Source: Acidimicrobiia bacterium (GTDB taxonomy: Bacteria > Actinomycetota > Acidimicrobiia > Acidimicrobiales > AC-14). Taken from it: a DNA stretch of 23,628 nucleotides. The notes under the pieces are model-generated. The model ran no database searches. It was not told the origin of the DNA and saw nothing but the letters and a program-made list of their open reading frames with translations. Positions within the stretch are counted from its first letter, which is position 1; every line of letters starts with the position of its first letter. Positions 6,059 through 13,609 of the stretch are shown in pieces. The stretch covers positions 1 to 23,628 of the forward strand of contig JAFAUA010000017.1 in assembly GCA_019243595.1 (NCBI GenBank). Direction: 5' to 3'. A program made the translations under genes and the position numbers.

Positions 6059-7798
6059 ATGAGCCGCGCCCGCAGACGCACCACTATCGCTGTCGCACTC
6101 GCTGCCCTGCTGGGCGCCACGGTCCCGGCGGTCGTCGCCACGGGCTCGGCAACGGCCCAGCCCGCTTCCCGAGCCTCCACGGACTGGCCCACCTACGGGC
6201 GCTCGGACCAGCGGGACTTCGTCGCCCCCACCACCCTCACACCGCTGAGCGTGCAGACGCTCGCCCCGAAGTGGTTCTTCTCGACGGGTGACGCGGTGAC
6301 GGCGCAGCCCATCGTCGTGGGGAGCACCGTCTACGTGGGGTCGTGGGACGGCAACTTCTACGCCATCGACAGCGCCACAGGGACGCTCCAGTGGAAGTTC
6401 GGTCTCGACCAGCAGCCGGCCATCTTTCCCCCCAGCACCGGCAGGACCCCCGCGGATCTCCAACAGGACACGACCAGCGACGGCGGCCTGGTGACGTCGA
6501 CAGCGGCGTTCGTCCCCGCGACGTCCAAGCATCCCGACCTCGTCGTCTTCGGTGGCGGTTTCACGCTCTATGCCTTGCGGACCGGCGCGTTGCCGGCCGG
6601 AGTCAGCCGCCTGTACTGGAAGCACGTCTACAGCGGCCTCCCCGAAGCGCCGCCCGATCCGGCCGCCGACTCGACACGGATCTTTGCCTCACCTGCGGTC
6701 GTGGGCGACCAGGTCTTGTTCGGGGTGTCGACCGACGGTGAGTCCGGGCACCGCGGCTATTTCTCCTCCGCCGACCTCCTCACCGGCAACGAGAACTGGC
6801 GGGTCGAGACCGACGTCGATCAAACGGGAGCGATCCTGAACAACGGTTGCGGCGGTGTCTGGGCGTCGCCGACGATCGACGACGCGGACAACCTGGCCGT
6901 GTTCGGCATCTCGGACTGCAACAGCGTGGCCTCGCCGGCGCCGTTCGCCGAGCGCCTCCTGGGGGTGCGGATAAACAAGAAACTTCCCATCGGCACGTCC
7001 CGGGTGGCATGGGCATTTACCCCACCGCGGGTGGCACAGGGCGACGTGGCGTGTGACTTCGACTTCGGCGCCACCGCTAACTACGGGCACCTCCCCAATG
7101 GCACGCCCTTCGTTGGAGCGGGCAACAAGGACGGCACGTTCTACGCCCTTGACCCCCGGCCGGCGAAGGCCACCCTCGACCCCACGACCGGCCTTCCTGG
7201 ACCGCACCTCTTGTGGGCGACCAACGTCGTGTTCGGTGGGCCGGCCGGGGGCTTCATCGCCCCTTCCGCCTTCGATGGCCAGAATGTGTACGCGTCAACG
7301 GCGATCGGAGACTTCGGCGTGCCGCCCTCGCAGTGCGAGCCGGGGAACCCTCGGGACCTTCCGGTCCAGGAGCCCAGCGGCTACAGCTTCAACGCGTCCT
7401 CGGGCGCGACGCGGTGGTCGCAACCCAATTCTCAGGACTTTGGTGCGGTGAGCGAGGCCGGCGGCATGACGTTCTCGGCCACCGCCATTTCCAACCAGCT
7501 CCAGATCCGAGATGCCGGGACGGGACTCCCGCTGCGGATCATCCCCCTCCCGGCACCCTCGAACTCCGGCGTGGTCGTGAGTGGGGACTCGATCTATTTC
7601 GGGACCGGCGGTCCCCAACAGGGCAGCCCAGACGGCGTGTACGGCTTCAGCCCGCTCGGCTCGCTCCCCAACCCACCGGGCGTCGGCGGGGTCGGAGGCC
7701 TTCCCACGCCACCCAGCGTCACGGGCCTCCCCGTCCTCGGGCCGCTGTTGTCGAGCTTGTTCGCCGTGCTCAAGAGCTTGCTCGGCTTGGGCAGCTGA
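6059..7798 (+). CDS. Secreted PQQ-type beta-propeller repeat protein
   Basis: 579 residues with a signal peptide (MSRARRR, a hydrophobic core, then an ATA|Q site near residue 33). After TDWPTYGRSDQRDF come repeated blades of the PQQ/quinoprotein type, for example VYVGSWDGNFYAIDSATGTLQW (split over about 91-112), GGGFTLYALRTG, and GNKDGTFYALDPR. The layout recalls polyvinyl-alcohol-dehydrogenase-like and BamB-like propellers; I see no CxxCH haem site. A Cys pair region (NNGCGG, ISDCNS) may form a disulfide outside the cell. The C-terminus is a Pro/Gly linker ending in a short amphipathic or hydrophobic tail (LLSSLFAVLKSLLGLGS). GGGGAGGGA about 9 nt before the ATG is a strong ribosome site. It may be an exported PQQ-dependent alcohol oxidase or a non-catalytic propeller; PQQ binding is not proven. 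Confidence 0.8.
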   Translation: MSRARRRTTIAVALAALLGATVPAVVATGSATAQPASRASTDWPTYGRSDQRDFVAPTTLTPLSVQTLAPKWFFSTGDAVTAQPIVVGSTVYVGSWDGNFYAIDSATGTLQWKFGLDQQPAIFPPSTGRTPADLQQDTTSDGGLVTSTAAFVPATSKHPDLVVFGGGFTLYALRTGALPAGVSRLYWKHVYSGLPEAPPDPAADSTRIFASPAVVGDQVLFGVSTDGESGHRGYFSSADLLTGNENWRVETDVDQTGAILNNGCGGVWASPTIDDADNLAVFGISDCNSVASPAPFAERLLGVRINKKLPIGTSRVAWAFTPPRVAQGDVACDFDFGATANYGHLPNGTPFVGAGNKDGTFYALDPRPAKATLDPTTGLPGPHLLWATNVVFGGPAGGFIAPSAFDGQNVYASTAIGDFGVPPSQCEPGNPRDLPVQEPSGYSFNASSGATRWSQPNSQDFGAVSEAGGMTFSATAISNQLQIRDAGTGLPLRIIPLPAPSNSGVVVSGDSIYFGTGGPQQGSPDGVYGFSPLGSLPNPPGVGGVGGLPTPPSVTGLPVLGPLLSSLFAVLKSLLGLGS

Positions 7799-7829
7799 CG
7801 CTCCGGCACTGGTAGCTCTGGAAGCGGGC

Positions 7830-8642
7830 ATGGAGATTGCGGGCCGGGTAGCGGTTGTCACCGGGGCGTCGTCAGGCATCGGCGCCACGGTGGCCACCGA
7901 CCTGGCCCGTCGTGGCGCAACCGTCGCCGCCGTTGCCCGCCGCAAGGATCGCCTCGACGAGATCATCGAGCAGTGCAGCAGGTACGCCGCCGCGTCCATG
8001 GCGGTGCCGGCGGACATCTCGACCCGCGCCGAGTGCGAGCGGATCGTCCGTGAGGTGGAAGACCGGTTCGGCCGCGTCGACATCCTCGTGAACAACGCGG
8101 GCATCAGCATCCACCGCAACGCGGCACGCACGACAGCGGACGATGTCGAGCGACTGATGGCCGTGAACTTCTTCGGGCCGATGTACCTCACGACCGCGGC
8201 CCTTCCCGGCATGCTCGAGCGCGGGCAGGGCGCGGTGATCAACGTGACCTCGGTCGCCGGGTACGTGCCCAACCCCGGGGAAGCGGCGTACGGGGCAGCA
8301 AAGGCCGCGCTGTCGCTGTGGACGCACGGCCTGGCCGTCGACCTCCACGACACCGGTGTGCAGGCCACCGTCGTCAGTCCCGGTCCCATCGACACCGAGA
8401 TCTGGTCGCTCGACGAGGAGCTGTCCTACGACGGCAAGCTCTACCCGCCCCAGGTCGTGGCCGACGCCGTCGCCGACGCCGTCGAGAAGGGCTGGGTGCA
8501 CCGTACGGTTCCCCGCCGCTACGGCCTGGTCGGCGTCCTGTATCCCGCGCTCGGCCGGCCGATGCGCTGGGGCCTGCGCCGCTTCGCGGCGGCCGCCGAC
8601 AAGAAGCTCGGCGGCACCACGAGCGACGCCAGCCCTACCTGA
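7830..8642 (+). CDS. SDR-family oxidoreductase with C-terminal extension
   Basis: 270 residues. TGASSGIG (11-18), NNAG (88-91), Ser141, Tyr154 and Lys158 complete the classical SDR catalytic set, and ARRKDRL after the second strand suggests NADP(H). The tail from about 222 (WVHRTVPRRYGLVGVLYPALGRPMRW, broken here by family-typical Arg/Pro residues) is basic and hydrophobic, as in SDRs that sit on membranes and act on lipids or sterols. GGAAG at 7820-7824 is 5 nt before the ATG. It begins 31 nt after the propeller gene, so it may share its transcript, and its last 8 bp overlap the convergent DUF2993 gene. Substrate unknown. Confidence 0.87.
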   Translation: MEIAGRVAVVTGASSGIGATVATDLARRGATVAAVARRKDRLDEIIEQCSRYAAASMAVPADISTRAECERIVREVEDRFGRVDILVNNAGISIHRNAARTTADDVERLMAVNFFGPMYLTTAALPGMLERGQGAVINVTSVAGYVPNPGEAAYGAAKAALSLWTHGLAVDLHDTGVQATVVSPGPIDTEIWSLDEELSYDGKLYPPQVVADAVADAVEKGWVHRTVPRRYGLVGVLYPALGRPMRWGLRRFAAAADKKLGGTTSDASPT

Positions 8643-9264
8643 GCGCCCTGCCGACGAGCTCTGTCGGCACCTCGTGCACGGTGCAGCTCACGTCGACGGC
8701 GCCCTGCTTCACGACCGCACTGGTGGCGTCGCAGGGGAACAGTGGGGCGCGCGGGATCTTGAACTTGAGCGGGATGTGAAGCCCCGCGAACGACATCGAT
8801 CCGTCGCTGATCTGCACGCTGGCGGTGGCCTCGATTCCCGCCGCGCTCACCGTGACATGGCCGGGACTGAAACGCACGCGGGTTCCGGCGAGGCGGGAGA
8901 TCTCGACATCGGTGAGCTCGGCCGTCACCGTGCCGCTCCCGAGCCCCGTCAGTTGCACCTTCCGGTCGTTGATCAGACGGTTGCGGTTGACGTGGACGTC
9001 GTGAAGGTCGACCGTCACCGACGCGAACGTCAGCCGTCCGGCGACCACCGGCCCCACCCCCACGCGCACCTCAGAGACCTGACCGGCGACCAGCAGACGC
9101 CCGGTGAAGGGAAACGAGCTGATCGAGGCTGTGGCCGAGGTGGCGCCGCGCACGGCCCGCTGGGCTCGGCTCTTCAGCTGGTCGGTGGCGTACGCCTTGG
9201 CCACGACGTCACCGACGACGAGGAGTACAACGACGATCGCCGCCGCGATCAGCAGCTTGCGCAC
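8635..9264 (-). CDS. DUF2993 / LmeA-like phospholipid-binding protein
   Basis: 209 residues from GTG at 9264. An N-terminal hydrophobic helix (LLIAAAIVVVLLVVGDVVA) acts as signal or membrane anchor. The rest is beta-rich with the family pattern ISSFPFTGRLLVAGQVSEVRV, then the LTFASVTVDLHDVHV and VQLTGLGSGTVTAEL strands. This matches DUF2993, whose mycobacterial member LmeA binds phosphatidylinositols in the cell envelope during lipomannan maturation. Two Cys near the end (FPCDATS, VSCTVHE) could form a disulfide. It is last in the oxoreductase/acyl-CoA dehydrogenase operon, starting 9 nt after the dehydrogenase stop, an odd place for an envelope lipid protein. Its role here is unknown. Confidence 0.75.
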   Translation of the reverse strand: MRKLLIAAAIVVVLLVVGDVVAKAYATDQLKSRAQRAVRGATSATASISSFPFTGRLLVAGQVSEVRVGVGPVVAGRLTFASVTVDLHDVHVNRNRLINDRKVQLTGLGSGTVTAELTDVEISRLAGTRVRFSPGHVTVSAAGIEATASVQISDGSMSFAGLHIPLKFKIPRAPLFPCDATSAVVKQGAVDVSCTVHEVPTELVGRALR

Positions 9265-9273
9265 CCGGGAGCG

Positions 9274-10434
9274 CTACCCGCGCGGAAGTCCTAAGACTCG
9301 CTGCGCAACGATGTTCTTGTTGACCTGCGTCGTTCCGCCTGCGATCGACAGGGCTCGGGCGTACACGCGGTCCCGTCCCCACGACCCGGCGTTGGCGGCC
9401 GGTCCGAGCAACTGGCCGGCGACGTCGGCGATGTGGGTCTCGCATTCGCTCCACACCAGCTTGGCCAGGCTCGTCTCGGGGCCGGCGGGCCGTCCGTGCA
9501 GCAATCCGGACACGGCCCGGTCGCTGAGCAGCTTGAGGTACTCACCCTCCAGATACAGGCGGGCGAGACTCTGGCGCAGCACCGGGTCGTCGGCCGCGGG
9601 CCGGCCGTTGCGCGTGGTCGATCGGGCCAGGTCGAGCAGGCCTGCGATCTTCTTGCGGACGCCCAGATGGAGGCTGGCAACGCCACCTCGCTCGTGGGTG
9701 AGCGTGGTCATCGCCACCCGCCACCCGTCGTTTTCGGGTCCGAGCAGCGCCGACTTCGGCACGCGCACGTCGGTGAAGAAGATCTCGCTGAACTCGGCTT
9801 CGCCGGTGATCGTCACCAGCGGCCGTACCTCGACGCCGGGCAGGCGCATGTCGACCAGCAGACAGGAGATCCCTTTGTGCTTCGGGACGTCAGGGTCGGT
9901 GCGCACGAGCAGCTCGCACCAGTCGGCGATCACGCCGAGGGTGTTCCAGACCTTCTGGCCGTTGACGACGTAGTCGTCGCCATCGGCGACGGCGCGGGTC
10001 TGCAGCGACGCCAGGTCGGAGCCGGCATTGGGCTCGGAGAAGCCCTGGCACCACACGTCGTCGCCGCGCAGCATCGCCGGCAGGAAGCGCCGCTTCTGTT
10101 CCTCCGTGCCGTGCTCCATGATCGACGGGGCGATGTTGGAGATGCCGATCACGTTGAGCGTTCCGGGCGCGCCCGACCGGTGCAGCTCCTCGGCGTAGAC
10201 GACCTGCTCCATGACCCCGGCGCCGCGACCGCCGTATTCGGCGGGCCAGGCGATGGCTGCGTAGCGGGCGTCGGCCAGCTTGCGGTTCCACGCCCGCATC
10301 CGCTCGAGCGCCTCTGGTGACTCGCTCGCCGCCATCGGGCGGGCGCCCACGAGGTCGTCGTCGAGGTTCTCGTTCAGCCAGGCGCGGAACTCGGCGCGAA
10401 AGGCCTCCGCCTCCGGCGGATACTCGAAGTTCAC
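9274..10434 (-). CDS. Acyl-CoA dehydrogenase (FadE-like)
   Basis: 386 residues, normal length for the family. The N-terminal helical domain, the middle FAD-contact motif WCQGFSEPNAGSDL (about 128-141), KVWNTLG, and the C-terminal SIAGGTTQVNKNIVAQRVLGLPR are all present. It oxidises an acyl-CoA to the 2-enoyl-CoA with FAD, passing electrons to electron-transfer flavoprotein. The terminal IAGGTTQ replaces the more usual IYGGTNE; the catalytic base cannot be assigned securely. The GTG start overlaps the TGA of the oxidoreductase beta gene (GTGA), so translation is coupled. Sitting right after an enzyme that makes acyl-CoAs from 2-oxoacids suggests it handles their product, such as a branched-chain acyl-CoA (inference). 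Confidence 0.9.
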   Translation of the reverse strand: MNFEYPPEAEAFRAEFRAWLNENLDDDLVGARPMAASESPEALERMRAWNRKLADARYAAIAWPAEYGGRGAGVMEQVVYAEELHRSGAPGTLNVIGISNIAPSIMEHGTEEQKRRFLPAMLRGDDVWCQGFSEPNAGSDLASLQTRAVADGDDYVVNGQKVWNTLGVIADWCELLVRTDPDVPKHKGISCLLVDMRLPGVEVRPLVTITGEAEFSEIFFTDVRVPKSALLGPENDGWRVAMTTLTHERGGVASLHLGVRKKIAGLLDLARSTTRNGRPAADDPVLRQSLARLYLEGEYLKLLSDRAVSGLLHGRPAGPETSLAKLVWSECETHIADVAGQLLGPAANAGSWGRDRVYARALSIAGGTTQVNKNIVAQRVLGLPRG

Positions 10435-11189
10435 CGGGTCTTGAGCTCGCCCATCACGTGCACCTGTCCGAGGGTGTCGCCCATGTAACCCGGGCCCTCA
10501 GCCGTCGGCACGAACCAGCCGGTGGGGCACATCGTCAGCACCTCGACCATCGAGAAGCCCCCGCCGGCCATCTGGGATTCGAAGGCTTTGCGCATCATGC
10601 GCTTGGTGTGGGCGACGGCGCCAGCGTTCTGCACCGACCCGCGCGCGATGTACGCCGCGCCTTCGAGTTGCGCAAGCAGATCGCCGATCACGATGGGGTA
10701 GCCGTGGTACTCGGCATCGCGGCCGGTGAGGCTCGTCTTGGTGCGCTGGCCGAGCACGCTGGTCGCCGTCATATGGCCACCGGTCTCGCCGAACACGCCG
10801 TTGTTGAGCAACACGCACGTCACGTTCTCGCCGCGCGCCGCGGTGTGCAGCACCTCCTGCAGTCCCTCGTTGACCATGTCGCCGTCGCCTTGGAGGGTGA
10901 ACACCGCCTTGTCAGGCTGCATGCGCTTCACGCCCGTGGCGACCGAGGGTGCCCGTCCGTGCAGGGCCTGCACTAGGTCCACATCGAGCGTGCGCGCGAA
11001 CGCGGTGTAGCACCCGATGCCGACCACACCGATCGTCGACGTCGACAGCCCCAACTCGGCGAGTGTCTCGAGGAGGATCCGGATCGCCACCGGTTCGCCG
11101 CACCCGGGACAGAGGTCGTGCTCGCCGCTCTGCAACAGCGACGGCAGCTTCTCGCCGACCGGGTGCAGGACGGGCTCGTCGGTCGTCAC
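10431..11189 (-). CDS. 2-oxoacid:ferredoxin oxidoreductase, beta (TPP-binding) subunit
   Basis: 252 residues from GTG at 11189. HDLCPGCGEP (24-33) holds the Cys pair typical of the beta subunit, GDGD at 101-104 starts the Mg-thiamine diphosphate motif, and LLNNGVFGETGGHMTATS continues it. With the alpha subunit it decarboxylates a 2-oxoacid and forms the acyl-CoA while reducing ferredoxin. The start overlaps the alpha stop as GTGA and its own stop overlaps the dehydrogenase start the same way. Substrate class (2-oxoglutarate, branched-chain or aromatic oxoacid) is not determined by sequence; separate gamma and ferredoxin subunits favour the VOR/KGOR type. Confidence 0.9.
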   Translation of the reverse strand: MTTDEPVLHPVGEKLPSLLQSGEHDLCPGCGEPVAIRILLETLAELGLSTSTIGVVGIGCYTAFARTLDVDLVQALHGRAPSVATGVKRMQPDKAVFTLQGDGDMVNEGLQEVLHTAARGENVTCVLLNNGVFGETGGHMTATSVLGQRTKTSLTGRDAEYHGYPIVIGDLLAQLEGAAYIARGSVQNAGAVAHTKRMMRKAFESQMAGGGFSMVEVLTMCPTGWFVPTAEGPGYMGDTLGQVHVMGELKTR

Positions 11190-12265
11190 GCCGCAACCCC
11201 CGCCTGCACGGCCTCTTCGATGCGGCCGGCGATGACTTCGACGTCGAGGAGGGCGCCGACGCCGAAGCCGGAATGGTCGGTGGAGATGCCGCCGATGAAC
11301 CGGACGGGCGCCGAGCCGAGGACGGCGAGACGAACGTCGTCGATCATCTGGCCGGCGTTGAGCTCGAAGACCAGCACGCTCTGCTTTCCCGCCGCCGCGG
11401 CGGCCACCGCATCAGCGGGGAACGGCCACAGGGTGATCGGCCGCACGTAGCCGACGCGCAGACCTTTGTCTCGTAGGCGCCGTACGGCGTAGCGGACGAA
11501 CTTCGCCGGCGTCCCGAAGGCGACGACCACGTGCTCGGCGTCGTCGAGAAACCCGGATTCGGCGCGCGGTTCGGCGGCCGCGATGCGCGTGAGCTTGTCG
11601 GCGACCGCCTGCATCTGGCCCTCGATGCCCGGGCCCGGCGTGTTCGTCTTGCCGATGCCCAGCGGCGAGATGACCTTGGACGCGCCACTCCCGCCGCCCG
11701 AGCCGTCGACCGCCCAGTCCTTGTCTGGCACCGGCCCGAAGTCGGCGGGGGAGACGTCGACGGACTCCGCGGTGTGCGCGAGCAGGTAGTCGCCCTGGAC
11801 GAGCACCGGGTTGCGCCACGTGTCGGCCAGGTGGAAGGCGAGCTGGGTCAGCTCCACCGCCTCGGCGATGTCCATCGGCGCCAGCACGATGTGCCGGTAG
11901 TCGCCGTGCCCGCCACCGCGCGTCGACTGGAAGTAGTCGCCCTGGCCGCGCGCCATGTTGAAGGCGACGAGGGGCAACTCGGCGAGGGTGATCTCCGAGA
12001 ACGACTCCTGCATGAGCGACAGACCCTGACCGGTAGACCCGGTGGCGGCGCGGGCGCCCGTCGCGAGCGCGCCCCACGCCATGCCGACGGCCTCCAACTC
12101 GCTCTCGGCGTTGACGCACACGCCGCCGACTTCGGGCAGCTTCTTGGCGAAGTTCTCGAGCACCTCGGTGAACGGCGTCATCGGGTAGCCGGCGAAGAAG
12201 CGACACCCGCTGGTGATGGCGGCCTCGACCATGGCTTCCGAGCCCTCCATCAGACGCTTGCTCAT
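11186..12265 (-). CDS. 2-oxoacid:ferredoxin oxidoreductase, alpha subunit
   Basis: 359 residues. The pyrimidine-binding domain opens with GNEA-like MEGSEAMVEAAITSG and GYPMTPFTE (26-34); NAESELEAVGMAWGA carries the Glu that activates thiamine diphosphate, and TGSTGQGLSLM (75-85) follows. From about 255 (HVVVAFGTPAKFVRYAV) the transketolase C-terminal-like domain begins, with RPITLWPFP. ATG at 12265 overlaps the ferredoxin stop as ATGA. A Gly/Ser/Pro-rich linker around 190-215 separates the domains. It works as a complex with the beta, gamma and ferredoxin subunits in the cytoplasm. Confidence 0.9.
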   Translation of the reverse strand: MSKRLMEGSEAMVEAAITSGCRFFAGYPMTPFTEVLENFAKKLPEVGGVCVNAESELEAVGMAWGALATGARAATGSTGQGLSLMQESFSEITLAELPLVAFNMARGQGDYFQSTRGGGHGDYRHIVLAPMDIAEAVELTQLAFHLADTWRNPVLVQGDYLLAHTAESVDVSPADFGPVPDKDWAVDGSGGGSGASKVISPLGIGKTNTPGPGIEGQMQAVADKLTRIAAAEPRAESGFLDDAEHVVVAFGTPAKFVRYAVRRLRDKGLRVGYVRPITLWPFPADAVAAAAAGKQSVLVFELNAGQMIDDVRLAVLGSAPVRFIGGISTDHSGFGVGALLDVEVIAGRIEEAVQAGVAA

Positions 12266-12516
12266 GCGTCAACCTCGACGGTGAAGGGGTGCTCGTACTT
12301 GAAGACCTCGAAGCAGAAGTCGGGGCACACGTCGAGGCAGGCGCGACAGCCCGTGCACCCGGGCAGGAGCTCCGGGTAGCGGTAGCCGGTCTCGTTCACG
12401 TCGGTGGACATCACGAGCACAGCCGGCCGGCAGGCGGGGATGCACAGCTCGCAGCCCTTGCACATCTCGATGTCGATGTGCACCGTGCCCCGGACGGTCA
12501 CCGTATGGGTGCTCAC
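12262..12516 (-). CDS. 2-oxoacid:ferredoxin oxidoreductase, delta subunit (2x[4Fe-4S] ferredoxin)
   Basis: 84 residues with two [4Fe-4S] motifs: Cys19, 22, 25, 29 (CKGCELCIPAC) and Cys54, 57, 60, 64 (CTGCRACLDVC), plus Cys68. The GTG at 12516 overlaps the TGA of the gamma gene, and its stop overlaps the alpha start. The frame stays open far upstream, but that part only shadows the gamma gene. It carries electrons from the thiamine site to a soluble ferredoxin. A dedicated ferredoxin subunit is the four-subunit architecture known mainly from anaerobes and archaea. Confidence 0.92.
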   Translation of the reverse strand: MSTHTVTVRGTVHIDIEMCKGCELCIPACRPAVLVMSTDVNETGYRYPELLPGCTGCRACLDVCPDFCFEVFKYEHPFTVEVDA

Positions 12517-13100
12517 GCCGGTGCCTCGGCGGTGAGGCCGGGCCACGCGGGCGCGGCGAGTGCATCGACGAGGTCGGCGCCGGCCTGCAGGGCGGCGGCA
12601 TTGGCCGCGGCATGCTGTCGCCGGTACGCGGGCAGCGATTCCTCCATGGCGGCGATCGCCGAGTCGAGGGACACGAGGCCCGTGAGGGCGACATAGGCGC
12701 CCGTGGCCACCATCGAAACCGCCATCGGGTTGCCGAGCTCTTCGGTCGCGACTTGGGTGGCCGGAATCTCGAAGACGCGCGGCATCTCCACGGGTTCGTC
12801 GAACAGCGACGAGTTGACGACGACCACGGCGTCGGGGACGAGGCGGACGCGGAGCGGTTCCCAGTAGCGCGGGTGCAGTGCCAGCGCCGACCAGGCGTGC
12901 GACACGATCGGCGGCGCCTGCACCGGCCCGTCGCCGACGACGACGGTCGCGTCGGAATTGCCGCCGCGCATCACGCCGCCGTAGACGCCGAACAACATGA
13001 CGTCCCTGCCCTCCAAGGTCGCCGCCCGGGCCACGACCTGCGCAGCAAGCTGCACGCCCTGGCCGCCGATCCCCGTGAGCAGCAACTCCCGTTCCACCAC
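12513..13100 (-). CDS. 2-oxoacid:ferredoxin oxidoreductase, gamma subunit
   Basis: 195 residues from GTG at 13100 (the next codon, 13097, is also GTG). ERELLLTGIGGQGVQLAAQV at the N-terminus is the hallmark of the gamma/CoA-binding-side subunit, and GGVMRGGNSDATVVVGD and SMVATGAYVALTGL continue the family. An ATG at 13160 in frame would add 20 residues unlike the family. A TACGCT hexamer exactly 7 nt before GTG 13100 and no ribosome site indicate a leaderless start there. It is first in a six-gene minus-strand operon and diverges from the response regulator gene across 125 bp. Confidence 0.88.
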   Translation of the reverse strand: MVERELLLTGIGGQGVQLAAQVVARAATLEGRDVMLFGVYGGVMRGGNSDATVVVGDGPVQAPPIVSHAWSALALHPRYWEPLRVRLVPDAVVVVNSSLFDEPVEMPRVFEIPATQVATEELGNPMAVSMVATGAYVALTGLVSLDSAIAAMEESLPAYRRQHAAANAAALQAGADLVDALAAPAWPGLTAEAPA

Positions 13101-13107
13101 TCGAACG

Positions 13108-13113
13108 AGCGTA
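13108..13113 (-). promoter_or_regulatory. -10 element, leaderless promoter of the oxidoreductase operon
   Basis: TACGCT on the minus strand, 7 nt before GTG 13100. It is the expected distance for transcription to begin on the start codon. No convincing -35 is visible. Confidence 0.5.
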
Positions 13114-13178
13114 GGCGCGCCCTCCGAGGCACCGCTGGTTGCAACATTTGGCGCCCGCAATCACTTGCGCGGCAGGCG

Positions 13179-13184
13179 TACTAT
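13179..13184 (+). promoter_or_regulatory. -10 element (TACTAT) of response regulator/kinase operon
   Basis: TACTAT fits the TANNNT consensus and would start RNA near 13191, giving a leader of about 35 nt that carries AGGAGG (13213-13218), 7 nt before GTG 13226. A small inverted repeat, CGCAA (13156-13160) and TTGCG (13165-13169), lies where the -35 should be and might be a regulator site. Confidence 0.45.
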
Positions 13185-13225
13185 TCGAAGCAGGCCAACC
13201 GAGGTCTTGTACAGGAGGCTCAGCT

Positions 13226-13609
13226 GTGGGGTCGAAGTCCGCGACGGGAGTTCTCATCGTCGACGACGAAGAGGACATGCGGGCGCTCCTCCGGTCGACG
13301 ATCGAGATCGCCAACCAGGGGCTTCACGTGGCAGGTGAGGCCGCCGACGGTGAGGACGCCGTCAAGCAGTGGCGCGAGACGCGCCCCGAGATCGTCGTGC
13401 TCGACCAGCGCATGCCAGGTGCCACTGGCCTCGAGGTCGCAGAGCAAATTCTCGCCGAGCATCCCGAACAGGCGATCATCCTGTTCAGCGCCTACCTCGA
13501 TCCGGACATAGTGGATCGAGCTGCGCAACTCGGCGTCCGGGCGTGCATGTCAAAGCGAGAGATATCGCGAGTTCCCGAGGCCCTCTGGAAGTACGCTCCC
13601 GAGCCATAG
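13226..13609 (+). CDS. Receiver-only response regulator (CheY-like)
   Basis: 127 residues made of one receiver domain: Asp13-Asp14 in VLIVDDEED form the acid pocket, Asp60 (VVLDQRMPG) is the phosphate acceptor, Ser90 (LFSAY) and Lys110 (MSKREI) complete the site. There is no DNA-binding or enzymatic output, so it must act by protein contact or as a relay step. GTG at 13226 has AGGAGG 7 nt upstream. The following kinase gene overlaps or abuts its end, making these cognate partners likely. Confidence 0.87.
   Translation: MGSKSATGVLIVDDEEDMRALLRSTIEIANQGLHVAGEAADGEDAVKQWRETRPEIVVLDQRMPGATGLEVAEQILAEHPEQAIILFSAYLDPDIVDRAAQLGVRACMSKREISRVPEALWKYAPEP

Noticed and set aside
3371..6625. A 1084-codon open frame on the minus strand across the thiolase-like gene, the peptidase and the propeller gene
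   Set aside because: It lies antisense to or out of frame with three well-supported genes; its translation is Arg/Gly/Ala-rich with no recognisable domain, as expected for shadow frames in GC-rich DNA.
12517..13314. N-terminal extension of the ferredoxin subunit to about 350 residues
   Set aside because: The added part runs out of frame through the gamma subunit gene and into the divergent promoter region; the family starts at the GTG at 12516.
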